DNA of 64,000 nucleotides from Polyangium sp. y55x31 (lineage in GTDB: Bacteria; Myxococcota_A; Polyangia; Polyangiales; Polyangiaceae). Positions 33,598 to 43,687 of this stretch are shown here, in pieces. A program made the position numbers and the translations under genes. Every line of letters begins with the position of its first letter. Within the stretch, counting starts at the first letter, position 1. The notes below the pieces were generated by a model. The model was not told the origin of the DNA. It ran no database searches and saw only the letters and a program-made list of their open reading frames with translations. The stretch is from positions 1-64,000 of the forward strand of contig NZ_JARZHG010000023.1 in NCBI RefSeq assembly GCF_029946505.1. Direction: 5' to 3'.

Positions 33598-34586
33598 CAC
33601 CTTTTCCTTGCGAGTGTCGAGGGGCGGGCGCCGGCAAAGCGCCGGAGTGCGTGTTCGACCCCGCTCTGCAGCGTGCTACGGGTGACGAGCCCACGCAAAT
33701 CGGTCCCGAGCTCGACGAGCGTGCGCGCAATCTCCGGCCGGATACCGGTGAGCACGACCTCCGCCCCGAGGAGCGCCACCGCCTGCGCCGCCTGGATCAG
33801 CCCATTGGCGACCTCCGTATCCACCACGGGGACGCCCGTCACGTCGAGGATCGCGACCGTCGCCCGATGCGCCATCACCCCCTGGAGCAGCGTCTCGATG
33901 ACCTGCTGCGCGCGCGCGCCGTTCACGTTGCCGATGAGCGGCATGACCACCACGCTTTCGGCGATGGGGATGAGCGGCGTCGACAGGGCGCGCAGGGTCT
34001 CCTCCTGCATGCGAATGATCTCCGCCTGGAGACGCATGTTTTCGGCCTCGGCGCGCTGCGTCTGTTCGATGGCCCGCTTTGCCTGCTGCTGCGAGGTGAC
34101 ATCGATGTTGAACTCGACCACGTACTCGGTCCCGTCGTCGCCGTGGATGGGAATGTAGGTGGTCTCCGTCCACACCACGCGATCGTCGACGGTCGCCAGC
34201 GTGGACCCCGAGGTATCGTAGGAGGTCGGCGGCATCGTGATGTTCGTGTGCTCGGCGGCCGCCCGCTCGAAATTGGCGACGAACCCCATCGATATCGATG
34301 CCGGATCGGTCAGGATGTTGAATTTTCCGATGATCTCTTCTCGCACACCCCCGATGACGTCCAGGGAATTGCGATTCATCGCGACCGACAGGCCATCCCG
34401 CCGGTAGACACCCAGGCCCACGGGGATGGCATCGAAGATCTTACGATAGGGAACGCGGCGCTCGTGCTCGGTGAGAGTGTCCTCCAGCACCTCGCGCTCG
34501 GCGAGCGCACGCTCGAGCTCGTCCACACGAGCGCGCAGGGCCGCGTTCTCGACTCGTAAGGTTTCGTAGGTCGGCTGGTCGTTCAC
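33597..34586 (-). CDS. PAS-STAS regulator (RsbR-like)
   Basis: 329 residues. GTG at 34586 chosen for its ggaggagcc ribosome-binding site. Residues ~45-190 are a PAS domain ([39 protein letters not shown]) after an N-terminal coiled coil. Residues ~215-320 are a STAS domain of the RsbR/stressosome kind, [24 protein letters not shown], with the Thr that is phosphorylated in RsbR family proteins. STAS modules switch kinase partners; none is nearby. It is translationally coupled to the di-heme protein gene. Confidence 0.8.
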   Translation of the reverse strand: MNDQPTYETLRVENAALRARVDELERALAEREVLEDTLTEHERRVPYRKIFDAIPVGLGVYRRDGLSVAMNRNSLDVIGGVREEIIGKFNILTDPASISMGFVANFERAAAEHTNITMPPTSYDTSGSTLATVDDRVVWTETTYIPIHGDDGTEYVVEFNIDVTSQQQAKRAIEQTQRAEAENMRLQAEIIRMQEETLRALSTPLIPIAESVVVMPLIGNVNGARAQQVIETLLQGVMAHRATVAILDVTGVPVVDTEVANGLIQAAQAVALLGAEVVLTGIRPEIARTLVELGTDLRGLVTRSTLQSGVEHALRRFAGARPSTLARKR

Positions 34587-34778
34587 GCTCAGGCTCCTCC
34601 ATGGCCGCGCCCGGCCGGCATCCTCGGTTTGCACTGCCAACGGCCAGACGTCGGCAACGTACAGTATCCGAGATGAATGCTGGCGAGAAAGGGAATCCGC
34701 GCGGTATTGGGAAGGAGCTGTGTCTCCGACACGACGTGAGGAATGCAAAGCGACAGACGATTGACGCTCTCGCCGCCG

Positions 34779-36971
34779 CTAAAGTGAAAGCTCCGCCACG
34801 CCGTCCTGGAACCGGATCCTCGCCAGCATCATTTTCTCCTGCAGCGCCACGAGGTCGATCGTCGCCTTCGAGATCCGATCACTCACCTCCTGCATCTTCT
34901 TCTCGAGGCTCTGCATCAAGGGCCCGCCGCTCTTCACCACCTTCAGCGTGACGATCTGCGCGTGCAGCTCGTCGAGCCGCTGTCGATACTCGGCGAGCTC
35001 CTCCCGGGTCGTCGTGATCCGCTGCTCCACGTTCCCCATTTCCTTGTGCAGATCGAGGAGCGCCCCCACGCTCTCCTTGAGCTTCCCGCTCACCGCCGGG
35101 CCCGACAGGTACACGCGCACCATCTCCATCCCGACGTCGCTCCGCAGATCCGTCGTCCGGAACACCGGCGTCTCCTCGTCGATATCGACGTCCACCTTCT
35201 CGCCCGGCCCGATCTCCACGCGGAACAGATACGACTCGCCCATCCGCTCCCGCGAAGTCGGCGCTTTCGCCAAGGTATACCCCTTCGCCACGTTATGCCG
35301 CACGTACACCGTCGCCTTGTCCTGCGATCGGTTCGTCATGACGAGCGTCTTCCGCCGCGTGTGCTTCACCTCCGTCGAGAACACGCCCCGCTGCACCGAG
35401 AGGATCCGCGTGATCGCGTCGGACTCGTCGTCCTTGCGCTCCACCACGATCTGCCGGTCGAGCGCGAATGGGATGAACGCGAACGAGCGCGCCGGGATCG
35501 GATCACTCATGCCCTCGCCGATGAACCGGCCCTCGCCGAACACGGTCACCGGCCCGCTCTCCAGCACCGAATCCGTCGGGTTCTTCAGGCGCACCGCCTT
35601 GAACGGGAACGTCGTATTGCCGCGCGTGCTCTCCGGATCGTAGAAATACACGAAGCCGCCCTCGGTCTCCGTGCTCAGGATCGAGACCATCGCGCTCGTC
35701 GTGCGCGGCACGGTCATCGGCACGGTCGACTCGAAATGCGCCGTGCCGATCGGCTCGCCGCTCGTCGCCGCGGCCGGATCGAGGCTCGCCGTCTTTTGCA
35801 TCTGCGCCTCCGTATCGGCCGACTCCACGATGCTCACGCCACCCTTGCGCCCCTCCTGCATTCCATTGCCCACCGCCGTGATTTGCATCGCCGGGAGCCC
35901 CGCGCGGATGAGCTGCTCGCGCGCGCGATTCGCCCGTGCGAGCGACGCGGCCTGTTTGTCGGCGTCCTTCGCGTCGGCATACCCTTCCACGACGATCTGC
36001 TTCTTGTTGCTCCGGTATTTCGCCGCGAGCTGCTCGAGCTGGATCTGCTCCATCGACTTCGGCGGAGGAGGGGGCGGCGCAGGCGCAGGCGCAGCCTCAG
36101 GCTCCCTGGGCGCGACCTGCACACCGGGCGCGACGGCGGCGAGGGATTCGAACGAACGGGTGGCGGAGCCAGGCACGACCAGCGGGGCGCGCCTCGTGTA
36201 GTCCGAGCTGGCCGTGGAAACCGTGACTTCGCTTGCGGACACCCCGTCGACGACGAAACCATTTTCGGGACTCGTGCTCCCCGCGACATTCGCGAGCCTC
36301 GTGTCGTCGAGGTTCGCGAGAATGCGCTTCCCAGGCTGCCCCGGCTGCCCCCCGTGCGTCGCCCCGCCCATCGGCGGCGCCTGCGCAAAGAGGCCGTCCG
36401 ATTGCAACGTCTCACGCTCGACCACGCGGATGGTTCGCAGATCAAAGCGGAACGAGAGCGCCGAGCTCGACCCGACCCCGAGCTTCACCTGGTTCCAATC
36501 CTCGCCCGAGGTGTTGTCGACGACGGCCCAGGCATCGACCTTCATCTTCCCGTCCTTGCCGACGGAGATGCGATAACTCGGCTTCCACGAGGGCGCCTCG
36601 GTCACGTACGAGAGCCGGAGCTTGTGCGGCCGCGCGCCCTGAAGCTGGATCTCCATGTTGACGAGGTTTCCCCCCTGCCCGTCGTATGGCTGCCCGGAAT
36701 ACCCGGACCCCACGGTCGGATAAGCGATCGGCGCGGGTTTGCCCGTGGTCGCGTCGACCACGGTGAGCGATTTCAAGAAATCGTCGACCTTGTCGTCGGG
36801 GACGCTGAGGCGGAGCGAATCGCCCTCGATCTCCGCGTACCGTTCGAAGTACGCGACGCCATTACGATACACGACGACACGTCCGAGCGTCGTGTCGCTC
36901 CGGACGAAGGTCGTGGCATTGCTACAGCCGAGGAGGCAAACAAGGGAGAGGGGGGCGAGAACGTTGCGCAT
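34779..36971 (-). CDS. DUF4139 lipoprotein with OmpA-like and TonB-plug-like insertions
   Basis: 730 residues. Signal peptide and lipobox VCLLGC; the ATG has a gaggtg ribosome-binding site. Residues ~25-170 and ~400-640 are the DUF4139/mucoidy-inhibitor-A-like halves (VYRNGVAYFERYAEIEGDSLRLSVP, WKPSYRISV, VVERKDDESDAITR, VFRTTDLRSDVGMEMVRVYL). Inserted at ~240-300 is SPENGFVVDGVSASEV..RSFESLAAVAPGVQ, which looks like a TonB-receptor plug segment, and at ~325-380 an OmpA-like peptidoglycan-binding-type stretch (VVEGYADAKDADKQAASLARANRAREQLI). The C-terminus is a coiled coil. Role unknown, likely periplasmic. Confidence 0.7.
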   Translation of the reverse strand: MRNVLAPLSLVCLLGCSNATTFVRSDTTLGRVVVYRNGVAYFERYAEIEGDSLRLSVPDDKVDDFLKSLTVVDATTGKPAPIAYPTVGSGYSGQPYDGQGGNLVNMEIQLQGARPHKLRLSYVTEAPSWKPSYRISVGKDGKMKVDAWAVVDNTSGEDWNQVKLGVGSSSALSFRFDLRTIRVVERETLQSDGLFAQAPPMGGATHGGQPGQPGKRILANLDDTRLANVAGSTSPENGFVVDGVSASEVTVSTASSDYTRRAPLVVPGSATRSFESLAAVAPGVQVAPREPEAAPAPAPPPPPPKSMEQIQLEQLAAKYRSNKKQIVVEGYADAKDADKQAASLARANRAREQLIRAGLPAMQITAVGNGMQEGRKGGVSIVESADTEAQMQKTASLDPAAATSGEPIGTAHFESTVPMTVPRTTSAMVSILSTETEGGFVYFYDPESTRGNTTFPFKAVRLKNPTDSVLESGPVTVFGEGRFIGEGMSDPIPARSFAFIPFALDRQIVVERKDDESDAITRILSVQRGVFSTEVKHTRRKTLVMTNRSQDKATVYVRHNVAKGYTLAKAPTSRERMGESYLFRVEIGPGEKVDVDIDEETPVFRTTDLRSDVGMEMVRVYLSGPAVSGKLKESVGALLDLHKEMGNVEQRITTTREELAEYRQRLDELHAQIVTLKVVKSGGPLMQSLEKKMQEVSDRISKATIDLVALQEKMMLARIRFQDGVAELSL

Positions 36972-37114
36972 CGGGACACCTCGTGCGAGACGGATGCGGG
37001 GCCCTCAGCAGCGATCGTGCCACCCCGCTTTCCCGCGCCGTCGCGGCGTTTCCTCGCCGCGCCCCCCGCGGACGTGGACCCGGCGTCGACAGGTGTGGAC
37101 TGGTTGTCGACAGA

Positions 37115-40100
37115 TCAGCGGGGCGCGCCGGAGACGCGGCGCTCGCAGGCCTCTTGCTCGGCCCGCGCCGTGGCTTCGGGCACGTTGAGGAGCGCGATCC
37201 GCCGCTCGACCGACAGGCAATACGTCGTCGCCGACCACAACTTGGGATCCTCGGTGCCCGTGAGCGGCTCGAGATCCGTCCACACCCACGCGGCCTTGTC
37301 GTCCGACGCCGTGACGAGCCGCTTCCCATCGGGGCTGAACACCGCCGAATTCAGCACGAAATCGGAGCCACGCAAGACGAGCGGCTCCCCGCTCCCGTCC
37401 GCATTCCAGATCCGCACCGTCTTGTCCTGCGAGGCCGTGACGATACGTTTCCCGTCCGGGCTCCACTCCGCCGAATTCACCCAGTGCTGATGTCCTTCGA
37501 GCACCAGCGGCTCCCCGCTCCCGTCCGCATTCCAGATCCGCGCCGTCCGGTCGTGCGACGCCGTGACGATACGCTTCCCATCCGGGCTGAACACCGCGCT
37601 CCGCACATTCCCCTGGTGGTCGAGCAAGAGCAGCGGCTCGCCGCTTCCATCCGCGTGAAATACACGAACGGATTTGTCGCGGGACGCCGTCACGATACGC
37701 TGGCCGTCGGGGCTCCACGACGCCAGGTTCACCGCGGCCTGATGACCTTGCAAAACGAGCGGCTCGCCGCTGCCGTCGGCATTCCAGATCCGCGCCGTCT
37801 TGTCCTCGGAGGCCGTGACGATCCGTCTCCCGTCGGGGCTGAAGGAGGCGGATTTGACTGTGGCCAGGTGGCCTCGAAGCACGAGCGGCTCACCGCTGCC
37901 GTCCGCATTCCAGATCCGCGCCGTCTTGTCCTCGGAGGCCGTGACGATCCGTCTCCCGTCGGGGCTCCACTCCGCCCAGTGGACCACATTCTCGTGGCCA
38001 CGCAAAACCAGGGGTTTGCCCGCGCCGTCCGCATTCCAGACCCGCGCCGTGTTGTCCCACGAGGCCGTCACGATACGCCGGCCGTCGGGGCTGAAGGACG
38101 CCCGATAAACCATGCGCTGGTGCCCTTTGAGGAGCAGGGGTCTGCCCGCGCCGTCCGCACTCCAGACCCGCGCCGTCTTGTCCGAGGAGACGGTCACGAC
38201 AAAATGGCCGTCGGGGCTGTACGACGCCCGTTGAATGGCGTCCTCGTGGCCACGAAAGACCAGAGGATCGCCCGAATTCTCCGCGGTCCACAGGCGCAGG
38301 CCCTCGTTCTGGAACGCCGTGAGGATCCGCTCGCCCTCGGACGTGAACGCGAGCGAATACACGCCGTCCCTGTGACCCGTGAGCACCTGGGGCTCGCCCG
38401 AGCCGTCCGCATTCCACACCCGAACGGTCTTGTCCCACGAGGCCGTCACGATGTGCTGGCCGTCGGGCCGGAACGTCGCCGAATTGACCGGCGCGAGGTG
38501 GCCCCGAAATACCACGGGTTCGCCCGAGCCGTCCGCATTCCACACGCGCGCCGTCTTGTCCTCGGAGGCCGTGACGACACGCGCGCCGTCGGGGCTGAAT
38601 GCCGCGGAGCGCAAGCTTTGCTCGTGCCCGCGCAGGATCACGGGCTCGCCCGTGCCGTCGCTCCGCCAGATGCGCGCCGTCCTGTCCCGCGACGCCGAGA
38701 CGAGCCGCGTGCCGTCGGGGCTGAAGGCCACGGATCGGACCGCGTCCTCGTGGCCCGAAAGGATCATCGGGCGGCCGGAGCCGTCGGCATTCCAGATCCG
38801 TACGGTCTTGTCCCACGACGCACCTGCAATGCGGCGGCCGTCGGGGCTCCAGGCGACCGATTGCACGGTCTCCGGAGCCCGAAGGAGCAAGGGCTCGCCG
38901 CGGCCATCGGCGCTCCACACCCGCACCATGCCGTCCTCCGACGCGGTGGCGATACGTTTGCCGTCGGGGCTGTAGGCCGCGGACATGACGATGGCCGGAT
39001 GCACGAGCACCACACGGGCCGGCCCGCTCTGGAGCGCCCAGCGCGCGAGCTCCGACCAGCCGCGTGGCACCTCGGGCGGCTCGACCTCGCGCAGGAGCGC
39101 GAGCACCGTCGTCGGATCCCCTGAAAGCTCGCGCGCCGCGGCGATACGCGTCGCATTACGCGCCTGCCTCGCCTCGGCCTGCGCGCGCGCCGCCTCCGCG
39201 TCCGCGTGCGAGGCCTGCTGATCGGCGCGCCGCGCATGCTCCCCGGCGCGGAGGGCTAGATACGAAAAGACCACCGCAATCGCGCCGAGCAGCGCGATCG
39301 ACGCCCCGACCAGACGCCGGCGCAGGCCCCGCTCGCGATCGGCGAGCGCCACGACGGCCACGAGATAACGCTCCTCGCGCCTCCCGAGCCGGAACGGCGC
39401 GCCCGCTCCCTGCGCGGCGCGGCGTCGCTCCAGCCATTGCCGCGCTTCCTCGGCGGCTCTGTCGCGCCAAACCAGCCCCTCGGCCTCGGCGCTCGCGTCC
39501 CATTGCTGGGCTGCGGCGCGCAGGCGCGCCAGAAATTGCGCGTCCTTCTCGTTCTCGTCGAGCCAGTGCCGGAGCTTCGCCCACCGCTCGACCAGCGATT
39601 CGTGGACGATCTCGACCGTCGACCCCTCCCAATCGCCGCCCGTCTCGATGACGAGCAGCCGCGCGGCCGCGAGGTGCTGCACGACCTGCTCCGTCGCGTC
39701 CCCGCCCTCGGAGAGCTCGCGAAGCTCGGCCAGACTCACGAGCGCGCGCGTGCGCTCGGGCGTGACGAGACGCAGCAGAATCGACCGGGCGAGCGCCTGC
39801 TCGGGCCCGGAGAGCGTGGCGAGCACCGCATCCGCGTGCGTGGAGAGCGCCCCCGCCACGCCGCCGAGCGCGCGATAACTCTCGCGGGAGAGCAGCTTGT
39901 GCTCGCGATCCCGCGCCTCCCAGAGCTTCGTCGCCGTGAACTGCAAGAGCGGCAAGGCGCTCCGCGTGCTGTCCAGGGTATCGAGCATCTGCTCGACGAG
40001 CTCGTCGCCCTCGAATCGATATCCCGCCGCCTCGATGGGCTTCGTGAGCGCCGCGCGCAACCCCTCGCGGCCGAGCGGCGGCAAGAAGACGAGCCCGCGC

Positions 40101-41788
40101 GTCACCTCGGTCATGAAATGGCGATTGTCGACGAGCCGATCCAGAAAATCCGAGCGCATGGCGAGCACCACGCGCAGCGGCGAGGACGCGTCGTCGGCCG
40201 CGCCTTCGAGGCAGGCGAGGAACGCCTTCCATTCGTCCGGGCTCGCGCCGAGGGTATAAAGCTCCTCGAATTGATCGACGAAGAGCAGCACGTGATGATC
40301 CGGCCCCGCGCGGCGGCATCGCGCGCGGAGCCGGGCGCCGAAATAGCCGGGGCGGCTGCGCAACATCGTCGCCAGCTCCTCGGCGTCGGTGGTGGGCGGC
40401 ACGCTCCCTCGAACGTCGGTGGGCGGGTCGGCGATCTGGACCAGCACATCGGCGAGCGCGGTGAGCGGCTTTCGCGCCGGGCGCAGAATGAAGGCCTCCC
40501 AGGAGCCCCCCGAGCGCTTCAGCGCAGGGAGAATGCCGGCGCGCACGAACGACGATTTGCCCGCGCCCGACGGTCCGGCCACGACCACGAGCTGCTGGTT
40601 GCGCAGGCGCCCGAGCACGCCCGCGATGTCGCGCTCGCGCCCGAAAAACCGCGCGGCGTCCGATTCCTGAAACGCCGAGAGGCCGGCGAACGGATTGTCG
40701 TCGTCGGACAGCGCCACCGTGGTCGGCTCGTCCACGAGGGATTCGAGCGCCGTGAGCAGCTCCCGCGCCGATCCGATACGCTCCTCTTTGCGTTTCTTCA
40801 GACACCGATCGATGAGCGCGCCGAGGGCCCCGAGGTCCGGGCGTGATTCGAGCACGCTCGGCATGGGCAATTCGAGGACCTGCACGCCGACGAGCCGCGC
40901 CATGCTCACCGGCGCGAGCGGGTGCGCGCCCGTGACGAGCTCGTGCAGAATGATCCCGGCGGCCCAGACGTCGCATTGCGGGTCGACGTCGAGCCCCAGC
41001 CATTGCTCGGGCGACATGTACGGCGGCGTGCCGACGACCGTCCCGTCCTCCGTCGTCGTGACATCGTCGCCCGGGCGCCGCGGCGCGATCGTCATCGTCC
41101 CCGTATCGCCCAGCGTGAAGCGCTTGGCGATGCCGAAATCGAGCACCTTCACCTGCCCGCCGTCGGTGAGGAGGATGTTCTCCGGCTTGAGATCCCGGTG
41201 CACGATGCCCATTTCATGCGCGCAGACGAGCGCGCGCAGGACGGGAATCATGATCTCGGCCGCGACACCGGGCGAAACGCCGCTCACGCGCTCGCGCTCC
41301 GCCATCCACGCCCGGAGCGTGCGGCCTTCGAGGTATTCGAGCACCATGTAGGGATATCCCTCGAGCTCGTCGACCTCGTAGACGACCACGATGCTCTCGT
41401 GCTTGCAGCGCGCCGTGGCCCGCGCCTCGGCCAGAAACCGCCCGGCGCGTCTGCCCGTGTACCCGACGAGGAGCTTGATCGCGCAGAGCCGCGCGAGCCT
41501 CGTATCCCGGGCCAAAAACACCCGCCCCATGCCGCCCTGGCCGAGCTCGCGGATGATCTCGTAATGCTTGAGGACGCTGCCGGGATGGAGGGAGAGCGAC
41601 TCCACCGGAATCGCGGGCGCGCCGAACGCGATCGGCGGCGACGTCGCCGAGACCGTCGAGCGGGACGGCGGCTCCGGATTGGGCCCGGTCACGGCCCGCG
41701 CGGTCCGGGCGAATGCGGGATCGTGGTCCGGCTCCCTCGCCGGAGCCTCCTCCGAGCGATCGCGCTGGCTCTCCGGATGGCCCTCCAT
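37115..41788 (-). CDS. Ser/Thr kinase-STAND ATPase-WD40 protein
   Basis: 1557 residues. After a ~75-residue N-terminus comes a Hanks-type kinase (~75-345): GQGGMGRVF, catalytic Lys in [17 protein letters not shown] and APE-like MSPEQ. A NACHT/STAND-like ATPase follows, with Walker [10 protein letters not shown] (~400) and [10 protein letters not shown] (~505). A single transmembrane helix lies at ~823-845, a coiled coil, then fourteen 42-residue WD40 repeats (~920-1510), enough for two seven-blade propellers. The kinase and ATPase face the cytoplasm and the propellers the other side if the one helix spans the membrane. Sits 12 bases downstream of an FHA/sigma-54 activator. Confidence 0.9.
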   Translation of the reverse strand: MEGHPESQRDRSEEAPAREPDHDPAFARTARAVTGPNPEPPSRSTVSATSPPIAFGAPAIPVESLSLHPGSVLKHYEIIRELGQGGMGRVFLARDTRLARLCAIKLLVGYTGRRAGRFLAEARATARCKHESIVVVYEVDELEGYPYMVLEYLEGRTLRAWMAERERVSGVSPGVAAEIMIPVLRALVCAHEMGIVHRDLKPENILLTDGGQVKVLDFGIAKRFTLGDTGTMTIAPRRPGDDVTTTEDGTVVGTPPYMSPEQWLGLDVDPQCDVWAAGIILHELVTGAHPLAPVSMARLVGVQVLELPMPSVLESRPDLGALGALIDRCLKKRKEERIGSARELLTALESLVDEPTTVALSDDDNPFAGLSAFQESDAARFFGRERDIAGVLGRLRNQQLVVVAGPSGAGKSSFVRAGILPALKRSGGSWEAFILRPARKPLTALADVLVQIADPPTDVRGSVPPTTDAEELATMLRSRPGYFGARLRARCRRAGPDHHVLLFVDQFEELYTLGASPDEWKAFLACLEGAADDASSPLRVVLAMRSDFLDRLVDNRHFMTEVTRGLVFLPPLGREGLRAALTKPIEAAGYRFEGDELVEQMLDTLDSTRSALPLLQFTATKLWEARDREHKLLSRESYRALGGVAGALSTHADAVLATLSGPEQALARSILLRLVTPERTRALVSLAELRELSEGGDATEQVVQHLAAARLLVIETGGDWEGSTVEIVHESLVERWAKLRHWLDENEKDAQFLARLRAAAQQWDASAEAEGLVWRDRAAEEARQWLERRRAAQGAGAPFRLGRREERYLVAVVALADRERGLRRRLVGASIALLGAIAVVFSYLALRAGEHARRADQQASHADAEAARAQAEARQARNATRIAAARELSGDPTTVLALLREVEPPEVPRGWSELARWALQSGPARVVLVHPAIVMSAAYSPDGKRIATASEDGMVRVWSADGRGEPLLLRAPETVQSVAWSPDGRRIAGASWDKTVRIWNADGSGRPMILSGHEDAVRSVAFSPDGTRLVSASRDRTARIWRSDGTGEPVILRGHEQSLRSAAFSPDGARVVTASEDKTARVWNADGSGEPVVFRGHLAPVNSATFRPDGQHIVTASWDKTVRVWNADGSGEPQVLTGHRDGVYSLAFTSEGERILTAFQNEGLRLWTAENSGDPLVFRGHEDAIQRASYSPDGHFVVTVSSDKTARVWSADGAGRPLLLKGHQRMVYRASFSPDGRRIVTASWDNTARVWNADGAGKPLVLRGHENVVHWAEWSPDGRRIVTASEDKTARIWNADGSGEPLVLRGHLATVKSASFSPDGRRIVTASEDKTARIWNADGSGEPLVLQGHQAAVNLASWSPDGQRIVTASRDKSVRVFHADGSGEPLLLLDHQGNVRSAVFSPDGKRIVTASHDRTARIWNADGSGEPLVLEGHQHWVNSAEWSPDGKRIVTASQDKTVRIWNADGSGEPLVLRGSDFVLNSAVFSPDGKRLVTASDDKAAWVWTDLEPLTGTEDPKLWSATTYCLSVERRIALLNVPEATARAEQEACERRVSGAPR
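37277..39016 (-). repeat. Fourteen tandem 126-bp WD40-coding repeats
   Basis: Minus-strand units each read about [42 protein letters not shown]. Units 9 and 10 differ almost only in the first 13 residues; the outermost units and unit 6 are the most diverged. Such near-identity in the DNA shows recent unit copying or gene conversion. Confidence 0.9.
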
Positions 41789-41800
41789 GCGATCCGTCCC

Positions 41801-43183
41801 CTAAGGCTCGATCCCGTGGCGCCGGAGCAGGCGATAGAGGTACGTCCGATCCATCCCCGCCGCGCCCGCGGCGCGCGCGACCTTGCCGTCGTGCAGGCGG
41901 AGCAGCGCCTTGAAATAACGCCGCTCGAAATCGGCCATCGCGCGCTCCCGCTCCGACGCGTACGGCGCCGTCGGATCCACGACGAACCCCTCCTCCGCCC
42001 CGCCGGTGGTCTCCACGGCCGGCTCGATCGTGCGAAGAATCAAGCAACGCTCGACGTAATTGCGCAGCTCGCGCACGTTGCCCGGCCAGGCGCCATTGCG
42101 GATCTGGGCCATGAACTCAGGGGTGCGGAGCTGCTCGGCCGCTTCACGCGGCGCGCGGAGGGACGCGATGATCTCCTCGGCCAGCGCGGGGATGTCCTCG
42201 GGCCGCCTTCGCAGAGGAGGCATTCCGATCGTGACCACCGCGAGGCGGAAATACAGATCGGCGCGGAATCGGCCGACGTTCACGTCCGTGCGCAGATCCC
42301 GGTTCGTCGCGGCGATCACGCGCACGTCGACCGGCCGGTACGCATTCGATCCCACGCGGCGGACCTCCCGCGCCTCGAGCGCGCGGAGCAGCTTCGGTTG
42401 CAAGTCGACCGGCAGCTCGCCGACCTCGTCGAGGAAAAGCGTCCCGCCCGACGCCTCCTCGAACGCGCCGACCCGTCGCTCCGTGGCCCCCGTGAACGCG
42501 CCTTTTTCGTGCCCGAAGAGCTCGCTTTCGAGCAGGTTTCCGTGGATGGCGCCGCAATCGACGATGACGAACGGGCCCTCGCTGCGGGCGCTCTTCTTGT
42601 GAATCGAGTGCGCCGCCTGGCTCTTGCCCGTGCCGGTCTCGCCTTCGAGCAGGACCGTGACGTCGCTCTCCGCCGCGCGTGCGAGCATGGCGAACGTCGC
42701 GCGCATGGCCGGCGAGACGCCCGCGAGCGAGCCGAAGCGGGTGTCCTCGGAGAGCGGGAGGCGGTTCGTCTCGGCGGCGAGCTCGAAGCGGATCACGGTT
42801 TTCCCGAGCCGGAGGAGGCTGCCGACGCGGAGGAACGCTTCGAGGACCACGACGCCGTCGAGCGCGGTGCCGTTGCGGCTCTTGAGGTCCCGGACGCGGA
42901 CGCCGGCTTCGTCGATCACGATCTCGCAGTGGAAGCGGGAGACCGTGGGGTCGTCGACGATGAGGTCGTTGCGGTGGTGGGAGCCGATCGAGCAGCGGTC
43001 GCCCGTGGACTGCCAGGCGAGGCCACGCGCGGGGCCTTCGACGACCGTGAGGCGGAAGCGGCGGACGGTGCCCTTCGGGGCGGTCTGGCCGTCGGCGTGG
43101 GTCAGCGTCGTGGAGTGAGCGGGGCCCTCCGGGGAGTTGCGGTCGCTCTGCTCTTGCCCCGCGGCGCGGCCTCGGCTGGACAC
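41801..43183 (-). CDS. FHA-domain sigma-54-dependent activator
   Basis: 460 residues from GTG at 43183; an in-frame GTG a few codons upstream (about 43201) or more distant starts are possible. Residues ~40-130 are an FHA domain ([35 protein letters not shown]), which binds phosphothreonine. Residues ~150-390 form the AAA+ core with Walker [15 protein letters not shown] (contact with sigma-54), [17 protein letters not shown] and the second region [11 protein letters not shown]. The end ([36 protein letters not shown]) is a Fis-type HTH. FHA in place of a receiver makes the protein respond to a Ser/Thr kinase, fitting the kinase gene 12 bases downstream. Confidence 0.9.
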   Translation of the reverse strand: MSSRGRAAGQEQSDRNSPEGPAHSTTLTHADGQTAPKGTVRRFRLTVVEGPARGLAWQSTGDRCSIGSHHRNDLIVDDPTVSRFHCEIVIDEAGVRVRDLKSRNGTALDGVVVLEAFLRVGSLLRLGKTVIRFELAAETNRLPLSEDTRFGSLAGVSPAMRATFAMLARAAESDVTVLLEGETGTGKSQAAHSIHKKSARSEGPFVIVDCGAIHGNLLESELFGHEKGAFTGATERRVGAFEEASGGTLFLDEVGELPVDLQPKLLRALEAREVRRVGSNAYRPVDVRVIAATNRDLRTDVNVGRFRADLYFRLAVVTIGMPPLRRRPEDIPALAEEIIASLRAPREAAEQLRTPEFMAQIRNGAWPGNVRELRNYVERCLILRTIEPAVETTGGAEEGFVVDPTAPYASERERAMADFERRYFKALLRLHDGKVARAAGAAGMDRTYLYRLLRRHGIEP

Positions 43184-43287
43184 GGGGCACGTTTCTACCA
43201 CAGGCGCGGTGCGGCACGTATGACAAACGCGGGAGCGGAAGCCGGCGCTGCGCAGCCCGGCGGCCCTCGAAACCCGTTCGGCGGCCG

Positions 43288-43314
43288 CGCCCCTGTGGCA
43301 TAAACAGATCGCTC
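43288..43314. repeat. 27-bp dispersed element, copy A
   Basis: 26 of 27 bases match a copy at 59351-59377 (the strings cgcccctgtggcat and acagatcgctc are joined by one differing base). Weaker matches (cgaaaccc before, tggca after) extend to either side. It lies in the 150-base region 43184-43339 upstream of the FHA gene. Confidence 0.7.
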
Positions 43315-43339
43315 GCACCCGCGCCTGGCAGACGAGTGA

Positions 43340-43545
43340 GTCACCCTGCGTGCAGAGCAGCCGGTCGTCGGCCAATGGGACCCGTACCGGCTGGAGCAGG
43401 TCGTGACGAACCTCCTCACGAATGCCATCAAATTCGGGAAAGATAACCCCGTCGAGATCACGATCGATACCAACGGGCAGCTCGCGCGACTCTCGGTGAC
43501 GGACCACGGGATCGGGATCCCGGCGGAGGTGCAGGCGCGCCTTTC
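43340..43545 (+). pseudogene. Histidine-kinase ATP-domain remnant
   Basis: A ~70-codon stretch, opening after a TGA, keeps the N-box and G1 box of a HATPase domain: GQWDPYRLEQVVTNLLTNAIKFG and DHGIGIP, as in the intact kinase at 52770 (MWDRARLRQVVTNLLGNALKYG, EDRGIGIP). No start, no phospho-His domain and no G2 box are present; the frame runs straight into 21-bp repeats. It is a broken fragment. Confidence 0.75.
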
Positions 43546-43546
43546 C

Positions 43547-43672
43547 CTCCGCGCGAACGACTGTCGCCTCCGTGCGAGCGACTGTGTCCTCCGCGCGAGC
43601 GGCTGTGTCCTCCGCGCGAACGACTGTGTCCTGCGCGCGAGCGACTGTGCCCTCCGCGCGAGCGACTGTGCC
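43547..43672 (+). repeat. Six tandem 21-bp repeats fused to the kinase remnant
   Basis: Units at 43547, 43568, 43589, 43610, 43631 and 43652, each ctccgcgcgagcgactgtgt-like. In the kinase frame each reads as LRASDCV. They end 15 bases before the stop of the caspase gene on the other strand. Confidence 0.9.
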
Positions 43673-43687
43673 AGCCCGGGGATCCTC

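Noticed and set aside
30802-34158. A 1118-codon plus-strand frame across the di-heme and PAS-STAS genes
   Set aside because: Antisense shadow of coding sequence; composition (Arg, Ala, Glu, Val, Gly, His) and lack of any motif argue against a real protein.
40922-43303. A 793-codon plus-strand frame over the kinase and FHA genes
   Set aside because: Same reason: antisense to genes with intact domains and no recognisable signature.
43288-43314. Sigma-54 promoter (TGGCA...GC) within the 27-bp element
   Set aside because: The spacing between GG and GC is 12, not 10, bases, so it does not fit the -24/-12 rule.
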